Assembly (NCBI GenBank): GCA_002323895.1 | Contig: DCQM01000057.1 | Coordinates: 1-5,548, forward strand | Source: Akkermansiaceae bacterium UBA1518 | GTDB lineage: Bacteria > Verrucomicrobiota > Verrucomicrobiia > Verrucomicrobiales > Akkermansiaceae | DNA length: 5,548 nt | Direction of reading: 5' to 3' | Shown here: positions 1 through 5,548 of the stretch, in pieces | Numbering within the stretch: the stretch's first letter is position 1 | Layout of the letters: each line of letters starts with the position of its first letter | The notes under the pieces: model-generated | Database searches by the model: none | What the model saw: the letters and a program-made list of their open reading frames with translations, nothing else | What the model was told of the DNA's origin: nothing | Program-made: the position numbers and the translations under genes

Positions 1-2
1 AT

Positions 3-29
3 TTCGCGGACATCTATGTGGAATGGTGA
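3..29 (+). CDS. possible C-terminal tail of an upstream gene (partial)
   Basis: One forward frame reads FADIYVEW followed by TGA at 27-29. The codons end mostly in C or G and the peptide looks like a normal protein C-terminus, so the end of a gene starting left of the window is plausible. Eight residues cannot identify a family. Another forward frame stays open to TGA at 50-52 and would serve equally well as a gene end, so this assignment is tentative. Confidence 0.3.
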   Translation, partial: FADIYVEW

Positions 30-117
30 GAGTTGAGTTCTTACCGAAATGAATATTTCACGCTTTGTTATACCATCTTTCGCTTTTCCACTTCAATAAA
101 TTTGAACATGCTGCAGC
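30..117. other. upstream gap of the pseudouridine synthase gene
   Basis: This short stretch shows no convincing gene. It contains an extended -10-like element, TG-T-TATACC, at 66-74, with no good -35 hexamer at the usual distance, so any promoter call here is weak. A near-palindrome, CATGCTGCAGCGTG (107-120), runs into the GTG start codon of the next gene and could affect start-codon accessibility. No Shine-Dalgarno sequence is visible before that start. Confidence 0.3.
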
Positions 118-855
118 GTGGCTGGAGAGAAAAAGAAACGTGGCAAACGTAAGCACCAACCGATGGGGCTCGATATTATTCATGAGGATCGTGACATAAT
201 CGTGGTGAATAAAACTGCCGGGCTTCTCACGATTGGAACTGGGCGTGATGGCGGGCGCACTGCGCACGCGGCGCTGGATGACTACGTTAAGAAGGGAAAC
301 TATAAGTCGCGTGAGCGAATCTTTGTCGTGCACCGTCTCGATCGTGATACTTCGGGTGTCTTGGTTTTTGCGCGGACTGAAAAAGCCAAGTTGACGCTTC
401 AGAAAAATTGGCAGGAGGCTGCCAAAACCTACCTCGCATTTGTTGAGGGCCACCCAGATCCCGATGAGGGAATGATCGAAAGTTATTTGATCGAGAATGA
501 CGCGCGCCGCGTTTTTTCATCGACTGATAAGCGAAAGGGGAAGCTTTCGAAAACCAAGTATAAAGTGATCAAAATAGTAGGGGAACGAGCTTTGCTTGAG
601 ATTCATTTACTCACTGGCCGCAAGAATCAGATCCGGGTGCACCTTGCCGATGAAGGGTGGCCTATCGTGGGTGATGGAAAATATGGTCGTAAGATTCGTG
701 ATAACAAGCGCCTCGCCTTGCATGCGCAGGAGCTGAGCTTTGATCATCCTTATTCGGGGAAACGGATGACCTTCTGCGCTCCTGTGCCGGCGACTTTTCA
801 TAAGATGGCTGCGGCACCTGCGCCGGAGCCTCTCAAAAAGAAAGACTCTAGGTAA
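118..855 (+). CDS. RluA-family RNA pseudouridine synthase
   Basis: This enzyme should convert specific uridines in rRNA or tRNA to pseudouridine in the cytoplasm. The protein has 245 residues. It carries the family signature HRLDRDTSG at residues 72-80, where D75 is the expected catalytic aspartate. The second conserved block, LLTGRKNQIRVHL, lies at 164-176, followed by GDGKYG at 185-190. There is no room for an N-terminal S4 domain, so it belongs with the short, S4-less RluA types. Residues 1-15 are very basic (EKKKRGKRKHQP) and could contact RNA; a short Ala/Pro/Lys tail follows the catalytic fold. The start is GTG at 118: an in-frame TGA lies at 103-105, and the only other good start is ATG at 163, which would remove the basic segment and the KHQP motif I recall from relatives. 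The target nucleotide cannot be told from sequence. The 3' end overlaps the convergent VF530 gene by 8 bases. Confidence 0.95.
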   Translation: MAGEKKKRGKRKHQPMGLDIIHEDRDIIVVNKTAGLLTIGTGRDGGRTAHAALDDYVKKGNYKSRERIFVVHRLDRDTSGVLVFARTEKAKLTLQKNWQEAAKTYLAFVEGHPDPDEGMIESYLIENDARRVFSSTDKRKGKLSKTKYKVIKIVGERALLEIHLLTGRKNQIRVHLADEGWPIVGDGKYGRKIRDNKRLALHAQELSFDHPYSGKRMTFCAPVPATFHKMAAAPAPEPLKKKDSR

Positions 856-1063
856 CTGATTCGCGGTAAAGGTTTTCTACCTTGTTACGTGCCCAAGGTG
901 TTTTGCGAAGAAACTTAAGGCATGACTTGAGTGAAGGGTCATTGGCAAAGCACCGGATACGGATGCGGTCCGCAAGCTCATCCCATCCATATTGGTCTTC
1001 TAAATGAATAAGCATCTGCTCGAGTTTCACTCCGTGGAGAGGATCGTTGGATTGGTGCGCCAT
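848..1063 (-). CDS. VF530 family (DUF2132) small nucleic-acid-binding protein
   Basis: The 71-residue product matches the small VF530/DUF2132 family over nearly its whole length. Recognisable blocks are NDPLHG (6-11), YGW (25-27), RIRIRCF (33-39) and the strongly conserved SCLKFLRKTPWAR (47-59) followed by KVENLY (61-66). The family prototype from Vibrio fischeri was studied by NMR and reported to bind nucleic acid; the cellular role is unknown. I chose ATG at 1063 because family members usually begin only a few residues before the NDPLHG motif. An in-frame ATG at 1102 would add 13 residues (MSFTSILPHSSSH) and give 84. Neither start has a clear ribosome binding site. The stop codon at 848-850 lies inside the end of the convergent pseudouridine synthase gene, and the acyltransferase gene diverges on the other side. 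The gene is therefore a single-gene transcript or depends on a promoter in 1064-1162. Confidence 0.88.
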   Translation of the reverse strand: MAHQSNDPLHGVKLEQMLIHLEDQYGWDELADRIRIRCFANDPSLKSCLKFLRKTPWARNKVENLYRESVT

Positions 1064-1162
1064 GTGGCTTGAAGAGTGGGGTAAAATGGAGGTGAAGGAC
1101 ATGAGATAATATGAAAGCGGTCTTTGCTTTTCGGGCCGAAATTTCCACCTAGGATCCCGCGC

Positions 1163-2365
1163 ATGACGGCCAAGGAAATGGATAAGACTTTATGGTCTGA
1201 TCGTATCCTTGCGCCTTTTCAACGTCGCACTTCCTCTGGTCGTTACCTCCCTGAGATTGATGGCCTCCGTTGCTTAGCGGTCGTTTTGGTGGTTCTTTTT
1301 CATTCGCACGGATTTTTCACTTCTGGCTCTGAACCGTCCACGGTGCCCGAACTTCTTGCCACAGATCCAGGCACTGCACTTCTTCATATGCCGCACGCCT
1401 TAATGGGACGAGGTTGGTTTGGAGTTCAGATTTTCTTTCTTATCTCGGGGCTTGTTTTATCGCTCCCTTATGCAGCCCATTATCTAAAGGGAGAAGAAAA
1501 GCCACTGGTTAAAAACTACTTCAAGCGGCGTCTCATTAGGATTGAGATTCCCTATATTCTTGCCCTCACGTTTTTTCTTTTCCTTTCAATCATCATAGAA
1601 CAGAGCGGCTGGGATCGACTGCCGAATTACTTCGCAGGTCTTATCTACGCCCATGGCTTCATTTACGATGGCCAACATAACCCTCTTTTGTTCGTAGCAT
1701 GGACCTTAGAGATTGAGGTTCAGTTTTATCTCATCGTGCCGCTGCTATGCCGGATTTTCGCTTTGCCTAAACTTCTGCGCCGCTTTCTTCTAGTTTTGAC
1801 AATCTTTGCTGTCGATCAACTCTGCGGAGGATCATGGATGGCTTTTACGGATAGTATTTGGCATCATACGGTGATTCGTCAGTTGAATTGGTTCCTACCC
1901 GGCCTTCTTCTCGCGGACCTCTACTTGTCTCCAAACTTAAAAGGATTCCGTGAAAAGGGTGGGACTTTGTGGGCTGACTTTGTTGGAGGATTAGCGTGGA
2001 TTATGGTTTTCGTCCTGATTGATTATCATTTCACGATCAGCCCGAGGCCGTTTGTTTTACTCCTCGCTTTTTGGTGCGTCCTCGCCAGCCGATACCTTGG
2101 GGTGGTCTTCCGTAATCGCTGGATTACGGCGGTGGGAATGATGTGCTACACGATTTACCTCTTCCACAATTTCTTCATTCATACGATCTTTGGACCGCAT
2201 ATTCTGGGGCCAGTGGTGCCGTATGAAAAAGGAAACTGGCCCAATAACGCGCTCATCATGGTGGTGATGGCCTCCGTGATCATCATAGCTTGTGGCTTTC
2301 TCTATCTCGTGGTCGAGAAGCCTTTTGCACGCGGCCGATTACCTCGGAAAAAGAAGAAAGGGTGA
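1163..2365 (+). CDS. acyltransferase 3 (OafA/YrhL-type) integral membrane protein
   Basis: The protein is a multi-pass inner-membrane enzyme that should transfer an acyl group, often acetyl, to a surface polysaccharide, lipid A sugar or other exported molecule; the acceptor is unknown. With ATG 1163 as start it has 400 residues, typical for a stand-alone AT3 domain without a C-terminal SGNH domain. Family marks are R36-x10-H47 in IDGLRCLAVVLVVLFH, WFGVQIFFLISG (85-96), the RxxR-like KRRLIR (121-126), WTLEIEVQFY (180-189, with E185), YTIYLFH (329-335) and VEKPF near the end. About ten hydrophobic segments are visible, and the tail is strongly basic (RLPRKKKKG), consistent with a cytoplasmic C-terminus. 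The ORF is open to a TTG at 1124, but ATG 1163 has an AGGA at 1151-1154, a reasonable distance upstream, and is preferred. No polysaccharide genes are adjacent, so context does not reveal the substrate. Confidence 0.93.
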   Translation: MTAKEMDKTLWSDRILAPFQRRTSSGRYLPEIDGLRCLAVVLVVLFHSHGFFTSGSEPSTVPELLATDPGTALLHMPHALMGRGWFGVQIFFLISGLVLSLPYAAHYLKGEEKPLVKNYFKRRLIRIEIPYILALTFFLFLSIIIEQSGWDRLPNYFAGLIYAHGFIYDGQHNPLLFVAWTLEIEVQFYLIVPLLCRIFALPKLLRRFLLVLTIFAVDQLCGGSWMAFTDSIWHHTVIRQLNWFLPGLLLADLYLSPNLKGFREKGGTLWADFVGGLAWIMVFVLIDYHFTISPRPFVLLLAFWCVLASRYLGVVFRNRWITAVGMMCYTIYLFHNFFIHTIFGPHILGPVVPYEKGNWPNNALIMVVMASVIIIACGFLYLVVEKPFARGRLPRKKKKG

Positions 2366-2472
2366 TCTGCAGCCTGCTAAATTCTAGCCGGTCTTTTTCT
2401 AGTTGTGAGAGAATGTGATTGGCTCGCTGGCCAAATTGGGTTTCGTCAGTTAGGGTTAGATCTCGATAAGCC
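2366..2472. other. 107-base gap between acyltransferase and folE
   Basis: I see no clear terminator hairpin here and no convincing sigma-70 promoter, so read-through from the acyltransferase gene into folE is possible. An in-frame TAA at 2467-2469, two codons before the folE ATG, prevents any longer FolE start. The reverse strand is open across the whole gap, as described in the findings. Confidence 0.5.
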
Positions 2473-3054
2473 ATGAGTGATTCCAAAGATATTGATTTTG
2501 ACCGTATCGAAAATGCCGTGCGTGAGCTTCTAGGCGCAATTGGGGAAGATCCCAAGAGGGATGGATTGCTCGATACACCGGCACGAGTCGCACGAATGTA
2601 TGGCGAAATCTGTAGTGGTTTGCGCGAGGAGCCAGCGGATCATCTCGAAAAGACCTTTCAAGTGGAGCACGACGAAATCATCGTGGTGCGCGACATTTCG
2701 TTTTATTCGATTTGTGAGCACCACCTCATTCCTTTCTTTGGCAAGGCCCACGTCGCGTATCTTCCCGAAAAAGATGGGCAGATTACCGGGCTTTCGAAGT
2801 TGGCAAGATTGGTCGATGGCTTTGCGCGTCGTCCGCAGGTTCAGGAACGTCTCACTGGTGAGATTGCTGATGCGATTGATGAAAAGCTCTCTCCACGTGG
2901 GGCAGCTGTCGTGTTGGAAGCCGAACATCTTTGCATGTCGATGCGGGGGATCCGCAAGCCAGGGGCACGGACCGTAACATCTTCGATGCGCGGCATTTTT
3001 CGTTCCAACTCAGCTTCGCGCGAAGAGGTTTTAAATCTCATTCAACGCTCTTAA
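2473..3054 (+). CDS. folE: GTP cyclohydrolase I
   Basis: FolE converts GTP to 7,8-dihydroneopterin triphosphate plus formate, the first step of tetrahydrofolate (and other pterin) synthesis, in the cytoplasm as a homodecamer. The 193-residue protein has the complete family core: the helical N-terminus with GLLDTPARVARMY (31-43), then SICEHHLIPFFGKAHVAY (79-96). It also has GLSKLARLVDGFARRPQVQERLT (106-128) and EHLCMSMRGIRKPGA (151-165). By comparison with the E. coli enzyme, the zinc ligands should be C81, H84 and C154, catalytic histidines H83 and H152, and a GTP-phosphate contact R158. All are present, so this is a zinc-dependent type IA enzyme expected to be active. Start ATG 2473 is fixed by an in-frame TAA two codons upstream; no Shine-Dalgarno sequence is evident. 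The gene ends with tandem TAA TAA. No other folate gene is next to it. Confidence 0.98.
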   Translation: MSDSKDIDFDRIENAVRELLGAIGEDPKRDGLLDTPARVARMYGEICSGLREEPADHLEKTFQVEHDEIIVVRDISFYSICEHHLIPFFGKAHVAYLPEKDGQITGLSKLARLVDGFARRPQVQERLTGEIADAIDEKLSPRGAAVVLEAEHLCMSMRGIRKPGARTVTSSMRGIFRSNSASREEVLNLIQRS

Positions 3055-3087
3055 TAATGTTGCTAGATGGGATTTGGCTTGGGCCTT

Positions 3088-3107
3088 ATGTGACAGAAAT
3101 GTCACGT
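3088..3107. promoter_or_regulatory. perfect inverted repeat upstream of sulP (operator or hairpin)
   Basis: GTGACA-GAAA-TGTCAC forms a perfect 6-bp inverted repeat around a 4-base GAAA spacer. It extends to 8 bp per arm if one G-T wobble is allowed. As RNA it would be a hairpin with a GNRA tetraloop downstream of folE. As DNA it resembles a dimeric regulator site placed about 50 bases ahead of sulP. The T-rich run that follows (3114-3120) begins only after six further bases, so it is not a classic intrinsic terminator. Which role applies cannot be decided by eye. Confidence 0.45.
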
Positions 3108-3113
3108 AGCAGA

Positions 3114-3143
3114 TTTTCTTCCTAGGACCCTAGTTCCTAGAAT
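3114..3143 (+). promoter_or_regulatory. weak candidate promoter of sulP
   Basis: TAGAAT at 3138-3143 differs from the sigma-70 -10 consensus at one position. A poor -35-like TTTTCT at 3114-3119 lies 18 bases upstream. Transcription would start near 3150, giving an unusually short leader before the ATG at 3158, and would place the palindrome centred at 3097/3098 about 52 bases upstream of the start, a position used by activators. The -35 match is poor and this is speculative. Confidence 0.2.
3119..3142. repeat. paired TTCCTAG repeats overlapping a CTAGGA/TCCTAG inverted repeat
   Basis: TTCCTAG occurs at 3119-3125 and again at 3134-3140, a 15-base period. The same bases also form an inverted repeat, CTAGGA (3122-3127) with TCCTAG (3135-3140), separated by seven bases that contain another CTAG. 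The cluster lies just ahead of the sulP start, where a regulator could bind, but it could also be chance because CTAG is not rare elsewhere in this window. Confidence 0.35.
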
Positions 3144-3157
3144 CGCAATCCTGTCAT

Positions 3158-4759
3158 ATGAAAGAAGATCATCAAACATCTCAATTGCCTAAAGATGGAC
3201 TTGCTGGGTTGACGCAGAATTTTGGGAAGGATGCCACCTCCGGATTTGTGGTCTTCCTCCTCGCCCTCCCTCTCAGTCTCGGGATTGCCGCGGCCTCTGG
3301 CTTCCCTCCCATTATGGGCGTTTTGACGGCGATCATTGGTGGCCTTGTCGCCACCTTTTTCACGGGCTCCCAACTTTCTATCAAGGGCCCGGCAGCGGGT
3401 TTAATCGTTATTGTAGCTGATTGTGTAGGCGCCTTTGGTGGTGGGGACGAAGGTTGGCGCCTCGCTCTTGGAGTGATGGTGGTGGCAGGAATCATTCAGA
3501 TTCTCATGGGAGTTTTTAAATGGGGAAAGTTTGTCGATATTTTCCCATTGTCAGCGGTTCATGGAATGCTCGCAGCGATCGGTTTCATCATTATCGCAAA
3601 GCAAGTTCCTGTTCTTTTGAACGTCGACCCATCTCTCGCAGCGGAGAAAGGTCCGCTTGCTTTGTTCGCCGCTATCCCTTCGTTCTTTGCTAATTTAGAC
3701 TCACAAGTCAGTATTATTGGTGGTGTGAGTCTTGCCATCATGCTGGGCTGGGGATTCGTAAAACATCCGCTTTTGAAGCAAATCCCAGCACCGTTGCTGG
3801 TTTTAATTTTTGCGGTTCCTGCAAGTTTGATGATGAATTTGGGTGCTGAAGCTCCCGATTACACGCTGGTAAAAGTGGGGAAGATCATCGATCAAGTTGG
3901 TATTAATGCGAGCGCTGAAGGCTATTCTCAGACCGGGATTTTCATCAAGTTCGTCATTATGGTTTCGCTCGTAGGAACTCTGGAAAGTCTCCTTACCGTG
4001 AAAGCGATTGATATGCTTGATCCGTGGAAGCGGAAAGCTGATCCGAATAAGGATATCATCGCAATAGGAGTATCGAACTCGCTTGCTGGTCTCCTAGGCG
4101 GACTACCCATGATCTCGGAAGTGGCGCGAAGTTCGGCTAATGTTGCGCAGGGCGCTCGAACCCGCTGGGCAAATTTTTTCCATGGTCTCTTTCTCCTCTT
4201 ATCGGTCCTCCTTGCTTATCAAGTTCTTGAACTCATTCCGAATGCCGCGCTTGCAGCCATGTTAATCGCAGTAGGAATCAAATTAGCTCATCCGAAGGAG
4301 TTTATTCATATGCTTAAGGTGGGGCCGGAGCAGCTTGCGATTTTTATCACCACAATTTTCTTCACGCTTGCTAAGGATCTGCTGGTCGGTATCGCAGCTG
4401 GGATGGTTCTGAAGGCGATAATCCATCTCAGTCGCGGGGTTTCTCCGATGTCTCTTTTCCAAGCAAGAGCGGCCGTTGATGTTGAATCTGATCGCTATCT
4501 TCTTCGAATGGGGAATGCCGCCATCTTCACAAACTACCTCGGCATTAAGAAGCATCTTGATAAAATCCCCGAAGGTAAGGCGATCGTTTTGGATCTCACA
4601 AAAACAGTCGTGATTGACCACTCTGTTATGGAGAATCTGCATCATTTTGATGATGATTACACTCGCGCTGGCGGAACCGTCGAATTCCTAGGCCTTGACC
4701 AGCTTAAACCAGTTTCGGCTCATCCGCTTGCGGCCCGAAAGCGTAGTAAAGCGTCCTAA
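3158..4759 (+). CDS. SulP (SLC26-like) inorganic anion transporter with STAS domain
   Basis: This inner-membrane permease should move an inorganic anion, most likely sulfate or bicarbonate. The 533-residue protein has a membrane core at about 25-425 and a short cytoplasmic STAS domain at about 435-515. Core marks are LPLSLGIAAASGFPPIMGVLTAIIGG (37-62), SQLSIKGPAAG (71-81) and GTLESLLTVKAIDML (273-287). GLPMISEVARSSANVAQGARTRWANFFHG (315-343) is typical of one bacterial SulP subgroup. Its TM1-TM2 loop has PPIMGVLTA where classical sulfate permeases have a GLYAS-type signature. E276 and T280 of ESLLT seem to align with the D and T of DSLLT at the cation site of the bicarbonate transporter BicA, so cation coupling is plausible but not shown. 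In the STAS domain, IDHS (486-489) sits where the VDSSG-type motif occurs. No carbonic anhydrase or sulfur gene is adjacent to settle the substrate. ATG 3158 lacks a Shine-Dalgarno sequence. The gene ends 26 bases from the convergent rhomboid gene. Confidence 0.95.
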   Translation: MKEDHQTSQLPKDGLAGLTQNFGKDATSGFVVFLLALPLSLGIAAASGFPPIMGVLTAIIGGLVATFFTGSQLSIKGPAAGLIVIVADCVGAFGGGDEGWRLALGVMVVAGIIQILMGVFKWGKFVDIFPLSAVHGMLAAIGFIIIAKQVPVLLNVDPSLAAEKGPLALFAAIPSFFANLDSQVSIIGGVSLAIMLGWGFVKHPLLKQIPAPLLVLIFAVPASLMMNLGAEAPDYTLVKVGKIIDQVGINASAEGYSQTGIFIKFVIMVSLVGTLESLLTVKAIDMLDPWKRKADPNKDIIAIGVSNSLAGLLGGLPMISEVARSSANVAQGARTRWANFFHGLFLLLSVLLAYQVLELIPNAALAAMLIAVGIKLAHPKEFIHMLKVGPEQLAIFITTIFFTLAKDLLVGIAAGMVLKAIIHLSRGVSPMSLFQARAAVDVESDRYLLRMGNAAIFTNYLGIKKHLDKIPEGKAIVLDLTKTVVIDHSVMENLHHFDDDYTRAGGTVEFLGLDQLKPVSAHPLAARKRSKAS

Positions 4760-4785
4760 TCTTCGAACGCGATCGATCTTTGCTA

Positions 4786-5427
4786 CTAACGGGGAATAAA
4801 GCGATTTGCGAGGGTGCTCAAAAGCATTCCGGTGATAAAGCCGCCGATATGAGCGCCGTGGCCGACGTTGCTGGCCGGGCCCATTAAGCCAAGGAAATCC
4901 AAGCCAACTCCGACAACTCCAGCAGCAGCGAGTTGAGTCGAATTGACGGGCCGGGCAAGTGGCCAAACATGTGAACTAGGACGGGGATGTAAGAAGGCTA
5001 GACCAAAGTAAAATCCTTCTAATCCCATTACTCCGCCGCTGGCTCCTAGCCCCGGAATTGGGCTCTCCGGATCCAATAAGAGCTGGCCGATTGATCCACC
5101 AATTGTGGGAAGAAGGAAAGCAGCTAACATCCAGCGCCAACCACAAAGCTCGCCAACCACGACTCCAAAGAGCCAGAGGAAGAGCATGTTACCACCCAAG
5201 TGGCTTCCATCGGCGTGAAGAAATCCTGCTGTCAGGGTAGTGGCGAGGGTTGCTAAAACGTCACTCGATAGATTGCCACCCAAGGCAGTTTCCCATCCAT
5301 TAACGACTTTGACTGGAGTTATCATCCATGCTCCATAATCGTGCATCCAATTTAGGATAGAGACGACGCAAATTACCCCGATAAGAATGAGAACGGGGGC
5401 TCGATGTTTCATCAGTGAGTTATGCAT
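4786..5427 (-). CDS. rhomboid-family intramembrane serine protease
   Basis: Rhomboids cut transmembrane substrates inside the bilayer using a Ser-His dyad. With ATG at 5427 the protein has 213 residues and about six membrane segments (near 12-27, 76-93, 97-117, 127-146, 164-181 and 190-208), the basic bacterial rhomboid core. Catalytic features are all present: HLGGN (H76 and N80, the HxxxN oxyanion motif), GLGASGGVMG with nucleophile S130, and GAHIGGFITG with H193 as the general base. It should therefore be active rather than a pseudoprotease. The frame is open to a TTG at 5469, but ATG 5427 is preferred because it overlaps the end of the upstream gene by 8 bases (ATGCATAA), which suggests translational coupling; no Shine-Dalgarno sequence is present. 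A further in-frame ATG at 5412 is possible. The natural substrate is unknown. Confidence 0.93.
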   Translation of the reverse strand: MHNSLMKHRAPVLILIGVICVVSILNWMHDYGAWMITPVKVVNGWETALGGNLSSDVLATLATTLTAGFLHADGSHLGGNMLFLWLFGVVVGELCGWRWMLAAFLLPTIGGSIGQLLLDPESPIPGLGASGGVMGLEGFYFGLAFLHPRPSSHVWPLARPVNSTQLAAAGVVGVGLDFLGLMGPASNVGHGAHIGGFITGMLLSTLANRFIPR

Positions 5428-5548
5428 GGTCACAGGGCGCTTCTGGTTGGTTACGCATGAAGTCGGCAACTTGGGCGAAGAACTCCATCACGGACTTACG
5501 AATCGCGGAATCGACGATCACTTCATCAGCGGCTTCCCCCATAAGTTT
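5420..5548 (-). CDS. C-terminal part of an unidentified protein (cut by window edge)
   Basis: Reading leftward from the window edge there is one open frame of at least 42 residues ending at TAA (5420-5422). The sequence is acidic and helical-looking, with segments such as ADEVIVDSAIRKSVMEFF and AQVADFMRNQPEAP, and a Cys/His near the very end (CDHA). I do not recognise the family. An in-frame ATG lies at 5542, so a stand-alone protein of 40 residues is formally possible, but a longer gene entering from the right is more likely. The stop overlaps the rhomboid start by 8 bases, which indicates a shared transcript. Confidence 0.65.
   Translation of the reverse strand, partial: KLMGEAADEVIVDSAIRKSVMEFFAQVADFMRNQPEAPCDHA

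Noticed and set aside
58..453. 131-codon open frame on the minus strand
   Set aside because: It lies opposite the pseudouridine synthase gene, whose catalytic motifs are certain. Its translation shows no family motif.
852..888. Hairpin GTAAC...GTTAC with inner AAGGT-TTTCT-ACCTT as terminator between convergent genes
   Set aside because: Lies inside the VF530 coding end, has a large one-sided bulge and no T-run on either strand.
2540..2977. 145-codon forward frame inside folE
   Set aside because: It is a shifted reading of folE, with Arg/Trp/Cys-rich low-quality translation; folE motifs in the true frame are complete.
3014..3025. Perfect 12-base palindrome CTTCGCGCGAAG
   Set aside because: It is within folE coding sequence and is explained by codons for Ala-Ser-Arg-Glu-Glu; no loop and no regulatory context.
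3122..3140. Clustered CTAG tetramers as a sign of foreign DNA or a special site
   Set aside because: CTAG occurs many times across the window, in genes and gaps, so it is not rare in this genome and the clustering alone proves nothing.
4283..4645. 120-codon minus-strand frame opposite the STAS end of sulP
   Set aside because: Antisense shadow of a well-supported coding region with no recognisable domain.
4760..4785. Terminator in the 26-base sulP/rhomboid gap
   Set aside because: Only a short GATCGATC palindrome is present, without a GC-rich stem, loop or T-tract.

Overview
The window is about 5.5 kb of ordinary bacterial chromosome. It is gene-dense and holds housekeeping and membrane-protein genes. 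I see no mobile element, CRISPR array, RNA gene, toxin-antitoxin pair or recognisable defence island. Base composition looks roughly balanced throughout, and no segment stands out as foreign. Most starts lack a Shine-Dalgarno sequence. Together with the KHQP-type RluA protein and this SulP subgroup, that would fit a Gram-negative lineage such as Verrucomicrobiota or a related group. This placement is a weak inference; no 16S or marker gene supports it.

Layout from left to right: a possible 3' tail of an unseen gene (3-29, +) and an 88-base non-coding gap. Next comes an RluA-family RNA pseudouridine synthase (118-855, +). A small VF530/DUF2132 nucleic-acid-binding protein (848-1063, -) converges on it, and the two overlap by 8 bases. 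A membrane acyltransferase-3 enzyme (1163-2365, +) diverges from the VF530 gene. After a 107-base gap comes folE, GTP cyclohydrolase I (2473-3054, +). After a 103-base gap with palindromic structure comes a SulP anion transporter with a C-terminal STAS domain (3158-4759, +). On the opposite strand, converging on sulP, is a rhomboid intramembrane serine protease (4786-5427, -). It overlaps by 8 bases the 3' end of an unidentified gene that runs off the right edge (5420-5548, -).

The genes do not form one pathway. FolE makes the first intermediate of tetrahydrofolate or pterin synthesis. The RluA enzyme modifies rRNA or tRNA. The acyltransferase probably acylates a cell-surface glycan. SulP imports an inorganic anion (sulfate or bicarbonate). 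The rhomboid cleaves membrane proteins. The only clear sign of co-transcription is the 4-letter-type overlap between the right-edge gene and the rhomboid gene.

I found no convincing new biological system. The items most worth a second look are an 8-bp-arm palindrome and paired TTCCTAG repeats upstream of sulP, a protein-like antisense reading frame whose start codon overlaps that of folE, and a strong but orphan Shine-Dalgarno sequence followed by minimal ORFs ahead of the acyltransferase gene.
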